A stretch of DNA of 8,514 bases, from positions 1 to 8,514 of the forward strand of contig JABXKC010000064.1 in NCBI GenBank assembly GCA_013375495.1. Reading direction: 5' to 3'. The notes under the pieces are model-generated. The model was given only the letters and a program-made list of their open reading frames with translations. It had not been told where the DNA came from and ran no database searches. Position 1 is the stretch's first letter, and every line of letters begins with the position of its first letter. Made by a program: the position numbers and the translations under genes. Below are positions 1 through 5,867 of the stretch, piece after piece. The DNA comes from Promethearchaeota archaeon. GTDB lineage: Archaea; Asgardarchaeota; Lokiarchaeia; Sigynarchaeales; SOKP01.

Positions 1-343
1 TCAGTTTATAATAACGCTCAGCCCATAAAGAATACGAGTATTCTTGTAATTCTGGGTTCTTTACAAGATGAAAACTCTCCAAATACACTTTTAAAACTTT
101 TAATACATTGTCGAAATCTTCAAGTAGATCGTATGCATAGAACATATTGTTATATGCAGGCTTATACTTTTTCCCGTCTTTGAGGATTTTTTCACAACAT
201 TCTATGGCTTTGTTGTACTGGTTCGATAAATTGTATTCTTCCGCTAATTGGCTGAGAAATATGATTGAATCAGGATGTAATTTTAATACTTTTTTAAGGT
301 CTACTATTTTTTCTAAATGAGTATCTTTTTCCGTTTTAAACCA
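1..343 (-). CDS. TPR-like helical repeat protein, C-terminal part, cut by the left edge and lacking a start codon
   Basis: The minus strand is open from 343 to the left edge, giving about 114 residues. It begins WFKTEKDTHLEKIVDL and contains LHPDSIIFLSQLAEEYNL and QYNKAIECCEKILKDG. These have the spacing of TPR helices: a small residue, then Y or N, then KAI..CEKIL, followed by a second pair of helices (AYNNMFYAYDLLEDF). TPR-type repeats are protein-binding scaffolds, and the partner cannot be read from the sequence. A TAG stop at 344-346 precedes the frame. No ATG, GTG or TTG occurs before an ATG well inside the second helix pair. The gene is therefore 5'-truncated, frameshifted upstream, or started at an unusual codon. 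The C-terminus lies outside the window. Coding character is fairly sure; an intact gene is doubtful. Confidence 0.55.
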
Positions 344-542
344 CTATAAATTTGTCTTATATATCACTAAGCGAACTTTAGTATTAAAAATATATGTTTA
401 ACATTTCTGTCAATTTTTTATTTATATATAATTATTGTATCTCTGTTATATGCCATTAGGATTAAGGTTCAGGCGTTGGAAAATTCATTTAATTTCGTGG
501 ATTAAAAAATCAGATAATTATAATCCCATTAAACCAAACTTA

Positions 543-559
543 ATTTTATTGAATAAAAT
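543..559. terminator. short inverted repeat after the PH-like gene
   Basis: ATTTTATT, a single G, then AATAAAAT form a perfect inverted repeat 26 bases past the stop codon of the minus-strand gene at 585-1181. On the plus strand it is followed by a T-rich stretch. It could be a transcription end hairpin, but all arms are A/T, so chance is possible. The rest of the gap at 344-584 shows only AT-rich DNA and a TATA-like stretch at 420-430. Confidence 0.25.
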
Positions 560-584
560 CATCATCCTTTTCTTATTTAGAATA

Positions 585-1181
585 CTAAAAATATAAATTT
601 TTTGAATAAAGAGAGAGTAGAAGTATGAACATTTCATCTTTAGCTCTTTTTGGGAATTTTGGGAATTCACTATTTCTATAACTTATTGATTTGAAACGAA
701 CTTTTTTTCCATTAGATAAAAGAAATGTTACTTCGGCAGTGTACACTGGTGGGGGATGTCGAGGTCGTGTTACTCTACCAGCTGCCGCGTCAATAAACTT
801 CACATCATCCCATTGAAAGAAATTAATTTTAAAAAACCTTCGATAATAGACTCCTGTTGGCCCGATGACGAGAAACCACCTTTGCATTAAAATGCCCATA
901 CTAATTAAAAGCAATCCAAAAATTACCCAAAAAGATGATGTCATAATTGCATAAGAAGGAAAAGATCCTAAACCAAGAACAACTAAAAAAGTTAAAGCTA
1001 AACAGAAGGTGTATATAGCCAATTTAAAAAGAACGAATCCCCCCACAAACACAAAGATTTTTCCATTTGAGAACGCACTTTGAATTTGTTCTATTGTTGC
1101 ATATTGACCAAATTCATAATTTTTATTTTTGTAGTCGCTATAAGCTTTTTTTAATTCACTTAGAGAATTAATTGATTCCAT
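585..1181 (-). CDS. two-helix membrane protein with a C-terminal PH-like domain
   Basis: The protein has 198 residues. A polar N-terminus (1-40) is followed by two hydrophobic helices at about 42-71 and 78-99. A cytosolic-type domain at about 101-196 begins RWFLVIGPTGVYYRRFFK and continues NFFQWDDVKFID and, after a proline-rich loop, AEVTFLLSNGKKVRFKS. The order of strands, the 'GvyyR' strand and the 'W-D-D-V/I' strand resemble membrane-associated bacterial/archaeal PH-like domains (the YdbT/bPH2 type), whose biochemical role is mostly unknown. Two helices followed directly by the PH-like fold is usual for that group. The ATG at 1181 has GAGG about 11 bases upstream and a TATA-like motif near 1226-1236. 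It is a single-gene unit. The fold is inferred from pattern only. Confidence 0.75.
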   Translation of the reverse strand: MESINSLSELKKAYSDYKNKNYEFGQYATIEQIQSAFSNGKIFVFVGGFVLFKLAIYTFCLALTFLVVLGLGSFPSYAIMTSSFWVIFGLLLISMGILMQRWFLVIGPTGVYYRRFFKINFFQWDDVKFIDAAAGRVTRPRHPPPVYTAEVTFLLSNGKKVRFKSISYRNSEFPKFPKRAKDEMFILLLSLYSKNLYF

Positions 1182-1225
1182 TTTTTTTACGGCCTCATTA
1201 CATTCAAATCATATGAGCATAATTT

Positions 1226-1236
1226 TTTATAATTTT
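1226..1236 (-). promoter_or_regulatory. TATA-like element of the PH-like membrane protein gene
   Basis: Read on the minus strand the stretch is TTATAAAAAAT, about 45-55 bases before the ATG at 1181. That spacing is shared with the TATA-like elements before 1587, 3830, 4113 and 7509. It predicts a leader of about 20 bases that would include the GAGG motif. Confidence 0.4.
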
Positions 1237-1381
1237 TATCATCTTGCGTATTTCTTTTACTAAATTCTTTGACATTTATCGATTCATCTAATTTGGCAAG
1301 GAAAATACTTTTTAACAACTTTAATAATTTTTCTTGATATCTTTACCAACAATTCTAACAATTTTTTTTGATTCCTACAAT

Positions 1382-1421
1382 CCACTCTAAGCCTGAACCT
1401 CGAGCTCCTCTTTCGAGTGCC
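1382..1421 (+). repeat. mosaic repeat, right module (copy A)
   Basis: Forty bases starting CCACTCTAAGCCTGAACC and ending TTTCGAGTGCC. They match the 5944-5983 copy at 39 of 40 positions. An internal hairpin is possible: CTCGAG, a 7-base CTCCTCT loop, then TTCGAG. The copy is clearly richer in G+C than its surroundings. Only the right module is present here, and the match to other copies ends abruptly after GTGCC. Confidence 0.85.
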
Positions 1422-1530
1422 TACCGAATCAATTATAGATAGAATAGGTTGAGGAACAATTTTGTTCTTGACGAGCATTATATTTTTGGTGGTAAAATTC
1501 CTTTTTCACCACTCCAGATTTGAAGTAGCT

Positions 1531-1540
1531 TTTTATATAT
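1531..1540 (+). promoter_or_regulatory. TATA-like element of the beta-helix protein gene
   Basis: TTTTATATAT lies about 50 bases before the ATG at 1587, which fits an archaeal TATA box with a leader of roughly 20 bases. A weak Shine-Dalgarno-like GAGTGA lies about 8-13 bases before the ATG. Confidence 0.5.
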
Positions 1541-1586
1541 CCTACACATTATATTAGATAGTCTTAACTAATAGAGTGAATCTAAT

Positions 1587-3017
1587 ATGAAATCAAATAC
1601 AAAATCTAATTTAATTATAATAGGAATCCTATTAGCGTTATTACCAATATTTATGCCTAATCTTAGTTATACTACCAGCATTAACAACAAAATTTTGGAC
1701 TATAACGATGTATTTAATTTAGATGATAAAAATCTAAAAATCTCAGCAGTTTCGGGGAGAATTCATATTGATAATAATTGGACTGCTGCAAAAAGTGCGG
1801 GAATTTGTGCGGGGAACGGCACTTATTCTGAACCATATATCATAGAAGATTTAGTAATCGATGCTAATAACACGGGAAGTTGTATCTTGATTGAAAACTC
1901 AAGTGTATATTTTAAGATTGAAAATTGTACACTATATAATTCTGAGTATAGAATATACCCCGATTATGGATTTAGAGATTGGACTGGGGGAATCAAATTA
2001 TACAATTGTTCTAATGGTATTCTAATTAATAATAATTGTTCCTTTAACTATATAGGAATATATTTATTGAATTGTATTGATATCACTGTTTCGGCAAATA
2101 ATGCAAGTGACAATTACCACGGGATTTATCTAACCTATGTTGGTGATGATGACGCATTATATAAATATACAACCCAAAATATAATTATGGGAAACACCGC
2201 AAGTTTTAACACTCGTGATGGGATAAGGTTAGGAGGGGGTAAATATAATGTCGTCTCGGGAAACACTGCAAATAATAACGGTGATTATGCCGCTGGTATT
2301 TATTTAGTAAATAGTGACGATAATATAATTTCGGGAAACACCGCAAATAATAACTACCGAACTGGGATAGATTTGCAATTATATAATAACAACAATAATT
2401 TATCGGGAAATGTTGCAAATAGCAACGGAGTTGACGGTATCCGTATTTTTAGAAGTTTTAATAATAAAATTTCGGGAAATACCTTAATTAATAATGATGC
2501 TAATGGAATAAGTTTAGCTGAAGGGGATGACAACATTATTTCGGGAAACACCGCAAATTATAACTTAGACGGAATAAAATTAGCGAATAGTGATGATAAC
2601 ACCATTACGGGAAACAATGCAACTAACAATGATTCATGGGGTTTAAGTTTAAATAATTGTAATGATCATCTGATTTTGGGAAATAACATAAGCTATAATA
2701 ATTTTATGGGATTATATTTATGGGGTAGCGATGGTAACACCATTACGGGAAACACCGTAAAAAATAATACTGATTTCGGAATATATTTAAATACAAGTAA
2801 TTATACCACCGTTTCCGGAAACATATTAATAGGAAATGATGAATGCATAACTGAAATAAATTGCCGAGGGAATATTTTTAGCGATAATGGGGATTGTACT
2901 TATGGTCGAGGAAATGGAGAACCTATTATTCCGGGTTTTAGTCTATTCTTCTTGCTGGGCATTCTATCTGTTGCTGCAATCATTCTAACCAAAAAAGAAA
3001 AAAAATCTAAAAGCTAA
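1587..3017 (+). CDS. secreted NosD-type right-handed beta-helix protein with C-terminal membrane anchor
   Basis: The protein has 476 residues. Residues 9-31 form an N-terminal signal helix (LIIIGILLALLPIFMP). A lead domain at about 50-115 contains the block NWTAAKSAGICAGNGTYSEP and then YIIEDLVID, which I associate with Asgard beta-helix surface proteins. From about 130 to 430 come parallel beta-helix coils of the PbH1/NosD type, typified by N.ISGNTANNN..GI.L..S. The tail has the motif IIPGF at 447-451, a hydrophobic helix at about 452-468 and a basic end, KKEKKSKS. This is a PGF-like sorting or anchoring signal. The protein is probably displayed on the outer cell surface. Family members bind or cleave polysaccharides, but no catalytic site is visible and the ligand is unknown. 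It is a single-gene unit with its own TATA-like element. Confidence 0.9.
   Translation: MKSNTKSNLIIIGILLALLPIFMPNLSYTTSINNKILDYNDVFNLDDKNLKISAVSGRIHIDNNWTAAKSAGICAGNGTYSEPYIIEDLVIDANNTGSCILIENSSVYFKIENCTLYNSEYRIYPDYGFRDWTGGIKLYNCSNGILINNNCSFNYIGIYLLNCIDITVSANNASDNYHGIYLTYVGDDDALYKYTTQNIIMGNTASFNTRDGIRLGGGKYNVVSGNTANNNGDYAAGIYLVNSDDNIISGNTANNNYRTGIDLQLYNNNNNLSGNVANSNGVDGIRIFRSFNNKISGNTLINNDANGISLAEGDDNIISGNTANYNLDGIKLANSDDNTITGNNATNNDSWGLSLNNCNDHLILGNNISYNNFMGLYLWGSDGNTITGNTVKNNTDFGIYLNTSNYTTVSGNILIGNDECITEINCRGNIFSDNGDCTYGRGNGEPIIPGFSLFFLLGILSVAAIILTKKEKKSKS
2189..2860 (+). repeat. about ten tandem 23-codon beta-helix repeats visible in the DNA
   Basis: The motif GGGAAACACCGC or a near copy starts at 2189, 2258, 2333, 2405, 2474, 2543, 2609, 2678, 2747 and (degenerate, CCGGAAAC) about 2816. 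Steps are 69, 75, 72, 69, 69, 66, 69, 69 and 69 bases, always whole codons, so each unit adds one helix turn of 22-25 residues. The block TCGGGAAACACCGCAAAT recurs nearly unchanged, which suggests recent unit duplication or gene conversion. Confidence 0.85.
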
Positions 3018-3063
3018 TCTAAGCTTATTTTTACCTTTTTCTTTATTTAGTTTTGTAAAAAGT

Positions 3064-3077
3064 TAGTTAGCTAACTA
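3064..3077. terminator. perfect 14-base palindrome between convergent genes
   Basis: TAGTTAGCTAACTA is self-complementary. On the minus strand it is followed by CTTTTTAC, so it may end transcription of the isochorismatase gene. The plus-strand beta-helix gene has its own T-rich run just before it (about 3028-3055). The gap between the two convergent stop codons is under 100 bases. Confidence 0.4.
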
Positions 3078-3090
3078 GCATCATCAATCA

Positions 3091-3124
3091 CTCACACAAA
3101 CCTTCACACTCTAAGCCTGAACCT
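3091..3124 (+). repeat. mosaic repeat, middle part joined to the isochorismatase 3' end (copy B)
   Basis: CTCACACAA at 3091-3099 is shared with copy C. CACTCTAAGCCTGAACCT at 3107-3124 is identical over 18 bases to the 5944-5983 copy. The hairpin half is missing. Positions 3111-3124 lie inside the isochorismatase gene and supply its TAG stop and last codons. Confidence 0.75.
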
Positions 3125-3830
3125 TTTTCATCGTTCTATTGATTTTTTTTATTATCTTATCGTGAGGTAGTATGTGACCATACATTAATCCAAACGAGGT
3201 TAGAGTAGCCTGATGAATCTCTAAACTCCAAGCAGCACAGCAGTCATCCACTATTACTACGTAAAATCCATAATCGGCAGCCTCTCGAGCAGTGGAGTGC
3301 ACGCAAAAATTGGTCACTACACCTGACACTAAAACCGTTTCTACTTCCATATTTCTTAAGAAACTATCGAGCCTTGTTGAAATAAATGTTCCGCTTGTGT
3401 TCTTTTGGAGCACGAAATCTTGATCGGCAGGCTTTATCTCTTCAATTATATCAGAACTAGGGTGAAAAATATAAGGAAACGCGACCTCTCCCATTAGATC
3501 ATACGCAAGTTCGTTAGTAGATTTAAGGCTTTTAGAAAAATCACTGCCATCAGGCATAAAACTTGAAAATTTCGTGTAAATCACTGGGATACCTACTTCG
3601 TGACAAAAATCAATCAACTTTCTTAGATTTGGAGTAACTTTTTCTTCTACCTCCTTAACAAAATAATCTAAAATTCCCGGAACAACTTTATTCATAGCTT
3701 TATACGCGATATAATCCTTCTCTACTTGATACTTTTGCATATCAACTACGATCAAGGCAGTCTTTTTCGGGATTATATCAAATTTTTGCGCTTGTACAAA
3801 TTTATAAAAAGCACTGATTTTTTCATCCAT
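3111..3830 (-). CDS. isochorismatase-family cysteine hydrolase
   Basis: The protein has 239 residues, a usual length for the family. The three catalytic residues are visible. D30 lies in the first strand (TALIVVDMQ). K143 lies in DFVLQKNTSGTF. The nucleophile C176 lies in VLVSGVVTNFCVHSTA, where the VV pair before T173 is the usual cis-peptide position. Family members split amide or vinyl-ether bonds (nicotinamide, N-carbamoylsarcosine, isochorismate, ureidoacrylate), and the substrate here cannot be read. The H-x-H metal motif of true nicotinamidases is not apparent, so nicotinamidase is less likely. It is probably cytosolic, as there is no signal. The ATG at 3830 has no clear Shine-Dalgarno; a TATA-like motif lies near 3878-3886. 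The last residues, KVQA, and the stop are encoded by repeat copy B, so the original C-terminus may have differed. Confidence 0.92.
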   Translation of the reverse strand: MDEKISAFYKFVQAQKFDIIPKKTALIVVDMQKYQVEKDYIAYKAMNKVVPGILDYFVKEVEEKVTPNLRKLIDFCHEVGIPVIYTKFSSFMPDGSDFSKSLKSTNELAYDLMGEVAFPYIFHPSSDIIEEIKPADQDFVLQKNTSGTFISTRLDSFLRNMEVETVLVSGVVTNFCVHSTAREAADYGFYVVIVDDCCAAWSLEIHQATLTSFGLMYGHILPHDKIIKKINRTMKKVQA

Positions 3831-3877
3831 AAAATCATAACTTTTTGATTTTTTACACTTATACTTATTTGTAAAGA

Positions 3878-3886
3878 GTGATATAA
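3878..3886 (-). promoter_or_regulatory. TATA-like element of the isochorismatase-family gene
   Basis: On the minus strand this is GGTTATATC, about 48-56 bases before the ATG at 3830. That is the same spacing as the other TATA-like elements in the window. Confidence 0.4.
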
Positions 3887-3951
3887 CCTTATTCTTATTC
3901 CTTCCTATTTATACCTAATTATATCCTAGCATTGATTAAATAAGATTTGTG

Positions 3952-4011
3952 CTCACACAATCAAGCCTTTACCACTCTAAGCCTGAAACTCGAACCCCTC
4001 TTTCGAATGCT
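3952..4011 (+). repeat. mosaic repeat, middle plus right modules (copy C)
   Basis: CTCACACAA at 3952-3960 is shared with copy B. The AAGCCTTTACC segment resembles AAGCCTTATCC of copy E. The 40-base right module at 3972-4011 differs from the 5944-5983 copy at four positions with no gaps. The hairpin arms become CTCGAA and TTCGAA. The copy lies upstream of the small-gene cluster promoter. Confidence 0.8.
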
Positions 4012-4062
4012 ATTCTTTCCTAATAATATTTTTTAGGTCTCCTTTAAAAAAAAAAATACAGG

Positions 4063-4084
4063 TATAAATATAAATACTCGTATT
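4063..4084 (+). promoter_or_regulatory. promoter of the small-gene cluster with an operator-like inverted repeat
   Basis: TATAAATA at 4063-4070 lies about 50 bases before the ATG at 4113. Directly after it, AATACTCGTATT at 4073-4084 is a perfect inverted repeat (AATAC, TC, GTATT). It lies between the TATA box and the expected transcription start, where archaeal repressors often bind. The regulator is unknown. Confidence 0.45.
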
Positions 4085-4112
4085 GAGATTGGAACCAAAG
4101 AGGTGAAATAAA

Positions 4113-4407
4113 ATGGAATCTATAATGAAAAAAAGAGCGAAGGAATTGTTAAATATTTATTGGAGAAAAAAAACAACGGGAAGCTGATTTAGAGAGAGTT
4201 TTGAAGGAAAACGACAAAGAAAACATAGGGTATTGTATCGCGTCTTTATGCATTATTATGACGCAGATAAGATTCAACGAACTGCTTTTAAAATCAAAGG
4301 TATTAGAAGCAATAGAATGTTCAATGGACATGTATAGCTGGAGAAAATTTGAGAGCGAAATACGAACAAAATTTAACGTTCCGAAAAGTGTTCCGCTAAA
4401 ATTTTAA
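4113..4407 (+). pseudogene. small helical protein of unknown function, frameshifted at an A8 tract (first gene of the cluster)
   Basis: The ATG at 4113 has a very good Shine-Dalgarno, GAGGTGA at 4100-4106. From it the frame reads MESIMKKRAKELLNIYWRKK and then stops at 4185-4187 after 24 codons. The next frame continues from the same place to TAA at 4405-4407 (QREADLERVLKENDKENIGY and onward). The switch falls in a run of eight A at 4166-4173. Removing one A joins both parts into a single 97-residue protein. The C-terminal half aligns without gaps with the next gene: L, M, L, K, E, E, D, W, K, E, K and P are shared at matching places. The product would be helical, charged and without membrane segments. 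Three explanations fit: a real broken gene, a +1 recoding or polymerase-slippage site, or an assembly error. I do not recognise the family. Confidence 0.7.
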
Positions 4408-4441
4408 TAATTTTTTTAATAGATAGGTGAAATAAAAAATG
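4398..4441 (+). repeat. duplicated gene leader with Shine-Dalgarno (first copy)
   Basis: AAAATTTTAATA is followed, after a T-rich stretch, by GGTGAAATAAAAAATGA, which holds the Shine-Dalgarno (AGGTGA at 4425-4430) and the ATG at 4439. The same two blocks recur before the third gene at 4778-4811. This suggests the units arose by tandem duplication. Confidence 0.7.
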
Positions 4442-4768
4442 AGAAAGGTTACAGAAGAAGAACGGACAAGAAGAAAAAATTTATTAGAAATAATCAAAGT
4501 TCACTTTCGTAAATCAATGGAATTTTATTTAAAATGCAACGAGCAAACAGAAAACTTACTAGAACAACTATTACAAGAGAAACCCGTAGATTTTCAACAA
4601 ATAAAATACCAAATAGGAATATTGACTGGACACATGATTTTAGTTGAAAATTTCAGATTATCAGCAGAAGGAAAAATGTCTGAAGGATTGGAATATTTAT
4701 ACGATAATAATAATTGGGAAAAAATCAAAAAGGAGTTATACGAAAAATATATTCCACCACAACAATAA
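4439..4768 (+). CDS. small helical protein of unknown function (second gene of the cluster, paralogue of the first)
   Basis: The protein has 109 residues. It starts at an ATG with AGGTGA at 4425-4430, an ideal archaeal Shine-Dalgarno. It is rich in K and E, with predicted helices at about 3-40, 50-75 and 80-105, and has no signal peptide, membrane segment or cysteine pair. From about residue 57 to the end (GILTGHMILVENF through DNNNWEKIKKELYEKYIPP) it aligns without gaps to the C-terminal half of the preceding frameshifted gene. The shared pattern is L..(5)M, L, K..E..E, D...W.K, E...K..P. The stop is 40 bases before the next gene. A small DNA- or protein-binding adaptor is possible, but no known motif supports this. 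It is probably co-transcribed with both neighbours. Confidence 0.75.
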   Translation: MRKVTEEERTRRKNLLEIIKVHFRKSMEFYLKCNEQTENLLEQLLQEKPVDFQQIKYQIGILTGHMILVENFRLSAEGKMSEGLEYLYDNNNWEKIKKELYEKYIPPQQ

Positions 4769-4777
4769 AATTTAAAT

Positions 4778-4811
4778 AAAATTTTAATAGTTATTGGTGA
4801 AATAAAAAATG
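4778..4811 (+). repeat. duplicated gene leader with Shine-Dalgarno (second copy)
   Basis: AAAATTTTAATAG is followed by GGTGAAATAAAAAATGA, which includes GGTGA at 4796-4800 and the ATG at 4809. It repeats the leader of the second gene almost exactly, with about 10 bases fewer in the T-rich middle. Confidence 0.7.
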
Positions 4812-5072
4812 AAACCCTTGTCAAAAAAAGAATGGAAAAAACTTCAAAAGATTGTAAAAAAGAAAGACGAAGAACCCTTATCTAAATCTATTGGAGTTAA
4901 TTTCTACACTTATTCAGTTTGCGTTAGAGAGGATGACATGAAACTGATAAGAAAAGAAAATTTTATAGAGGAGAAAACAAAATTCCTATATCGTATTATC
5001 CCCTTTGCTTTGGTTATGCTTTTTATTTTCCTTTCCATTATCTCTTTCTATTTATACGTTAGGATGTTTTAA
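4809..5072 (+). CDS. small tail-anchored membrane protein of unknown function (third gene of the cluster)
   Basis: The protein has 87 residues. A very basic N-terminus (MKPLSKKEWKKLQKIVKKK) is followed by a short polar domain at about 20-58. It contains one Cys and an acidic-basic helix (REDDMKLIRKENFIEEKTK). The end is a single hydrophobic helix at about 60-83 (IIPFALVMLFIFLSIISFYL) plus four to five residues. One C-terminal helix and no signal peptide point to a tail-anchored cytosol-facing protein. The start has GGTGA nine bases upstream, in the same leader sequence as the second gene, 40 bases after that gene's stop. The cluster thus pairs two soluble helical paralogues with a membrane protein that might recruit them to the membrane; that is inference. 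The family is not recognised. Confidence 0.75.
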   Translation: MKPLSKKEWKKLQKIVKKKDEEPLSKSIGVNFYTYSVCVREDDMKLIRKENFIEEKTKFLYRIIPFALVMLFIFLSIISFYLYVRMF

Positions 5073-5156
5073 TTGACCATCCGATCGTTTCGTGTAAGTT
5101 TGAATTTTTTATGAACATTTATTCTTCTAAGTAATACTGTTAGGGGTAAATATACG

Positions 5157-5180
5157 ATTTTTTCTTTTTTTTTCATTTAG
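5157..5180 (+). terminator. oligo-T run after the small-gene cluster
   Basis: Two long T runs, broken by single C residues, lie about 85-105 bases after the stop at 5072. Archaeal transcription often ends at such T tracts without a hairpin. No convincing stem precedes it. Confidence 0.4.
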
Positions 5181-5244
5181 ATTTCACCAAATCGTAAATG
5201 ATTTGTAAGTTAACCTAAGAAAAATTATATACAAATCTATATAA

Positions 5245-5421
5245 TATAATAAAGAAAGTAAAATAAAGATAAATTTAGAGGATACAGGGGCTCTCTACAA
5301 ACTAGATGCACGCATTAAATCTTCCTTGACAGCAAGAAATAATAGCAATTTAGCGTATCTGGATTGGAAATGCAAAAATTTTTCCCAATTTCAATTGAAG
5401 ATAAGTTCAAACAAAAATTAG
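5245..5421 (+). pseudogene. possible gene remnant without a normal start codon
   Basis: A 58-codon plus-strand stretch is open between TAA at 5242-5244 and TAG at 5419-5421. From 5281 it has higher G+C and a protein-like mix: GALYKLDARIKSSLTARNN, then LAYLDWKCKNFSQFQLK. No ATG or GTG occurs; the only candidate start is TTG at 5326, which would give 30 residues. A TATA-like stretch at 5224-5250 sits just before it, and the stop abuts repeat copy D. It may be the tail of a decayed gene. The family is not recognised, and chance is not excluded. Confidence 0.3.
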
Positions 5422-5476
5422 GCGTGTCGTCAACACTCAACACAAACCCGATTCACTCTAAGCTTGAATTATGAAC
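5421..5476 (+). repeat. mosaic repeat, middle module (copy D)
   Basis: GGCGTGTCGTCAAC matches CGCGTATCGTCAGC of copy E. Then come CTCAACACAAACC, resembling copy B, and CACTCTAAGCTTGAATTATG, resembling the right module as far as GAAC, where the hairpin half would begin. The match ends there. This copy shows that the left and right modules belong to one longer element. Confidence 0.65.
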
Positions 5477-5499
5477 TAAACATACTAATAAAATCTGAA

Positions 5500-5745
5500 T
5501 CATTCTTTTGGCAAGATTTTCATTGTGCGATAACCATAGTTAATTAAAAATACTCCAAGGATAGCAAGCAATATTGTAAACCAACCATATAACAACAACC
5601 ACTCGACCCAATAGGATAATGGTTCTAAGGGAACGTAGAACCCAATAGTATACACCTGATTAAATAATATTGAAAAAATTGGATTAACCAAGGCTAAATA
5701 AACGCCAAAAATTAACAGCGAGATTCCAATCACTCTTTTTCTCAT
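5500..5745 (-). CDS. small two-helix membrane protein of unknown function
   Basis: The protein has 81 residues. Basic MRKR is followed by a helix at about 5-24 (VIGISLLIFGVYLALVNPIF), a 20-residue loop with aromatic residues and P, a second helix at about 47-70 (VEWLLLYGWFTILLAILGVF), and a short basic tail, YRTMKILPKE. The basic residues place both termini in the cytosol. No family is recognised. The ATG at 5745 has no Shine-Dalgarno. The upstream T-rich stretch, rich in A and T near 5780-5795, offers only a weak promoter candidate. The reading frame has normal composition, and the two clean helices support it as real. It has no operon partner. Confidence 0.6.
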   Translation of the reverse strand: MRKRVIGISLLIFGVYLALVNPIFSILFNQVYTIGFYVPLEPLSYWVEWLLLYGWFTILLAILGVFLINYGYRTMKILPKE

Positions 5746-5867
5746 AACTAAAAAAATTTAGTATCAGAAAACTTTTAACTTTATTGTAAAAAATCGAATC
5801 TTTCTACGAACTTGCATCATATAAGCCATTAGTGATCTAGAGGATTAGAAAAAAATAAAAAAAATAA

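Larger units (their letters stand above)
1182..1586. other. divergent intergenic region holding two promoters and one repeat copy
   Basis: This 405-base gap separates the leftward PH-like gene from the rightward beta-helix gene. It holds both TATA-like elements and the 40-base repeat copy at 1382-1421. A 64-codon minus-strand frame at 1284-1478 crosses the repeat. Its translation is low-complexity and partly made by the repeat, so I do not call it a gene. Confidence 0.6.
5073..5499. other. intergenic region with an oligo-T end, a TATA-like stretch, a coding-like remnant and repeat copy D
   Basis: This 427-base gap has no intact gene that I can support. It contains the oligo-T run at 5157-5180, TATA-like sequence at 5224-5250, a start-less open stretch at 5245-5421 and repeat copy D at 5421-5476. 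Confidence 0.6.

Noticed and set aside
465..474. AGGTTCAGGC, the reverse complement of part of the repeat right module
   Set aside because: Only ten bases match, which is too short to call a repeat copy.
450..596. 48-codon plus-strand frame from ATG at 450 with a TATA-like stretch at 420-430
   Set aside because: It is mostly I, L, K and N as expected from AT-rich DNA, it overlaps the end of the PH-like gene, and there is no family signal. It could only be a leaderless peptide, with no further support.
1284..1478. 64-codon minus-strand frame starting MLVKNKIVPQPIL
   Set aside because: It is low-complexity and rich in K and I, its middle is made by repeat copy A, it has no Shine-Dalgarno and no recognisable family.
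2206..2551. Minus-strand open frames inside the beta-helix gene
   Set aside because: They are antisense frames created by the 69-base coding repeats; the plus-strand protein explains the sequence.
4149..4331. Minus-strand open frame opposite the first gene of the small cluster
   Set aside because: It is antisense to a frame conserved with the next gene and has no Shine-Dalgarno; it is Ser/Phe-rich as antisense of K/E-rich coding.
4594..4824. Minus-strand open frame opposite the second gene of the small cluster
   Set aside because: It is antisense to a well-supported gene, crosses the next gene's leader and has no protein family signal.
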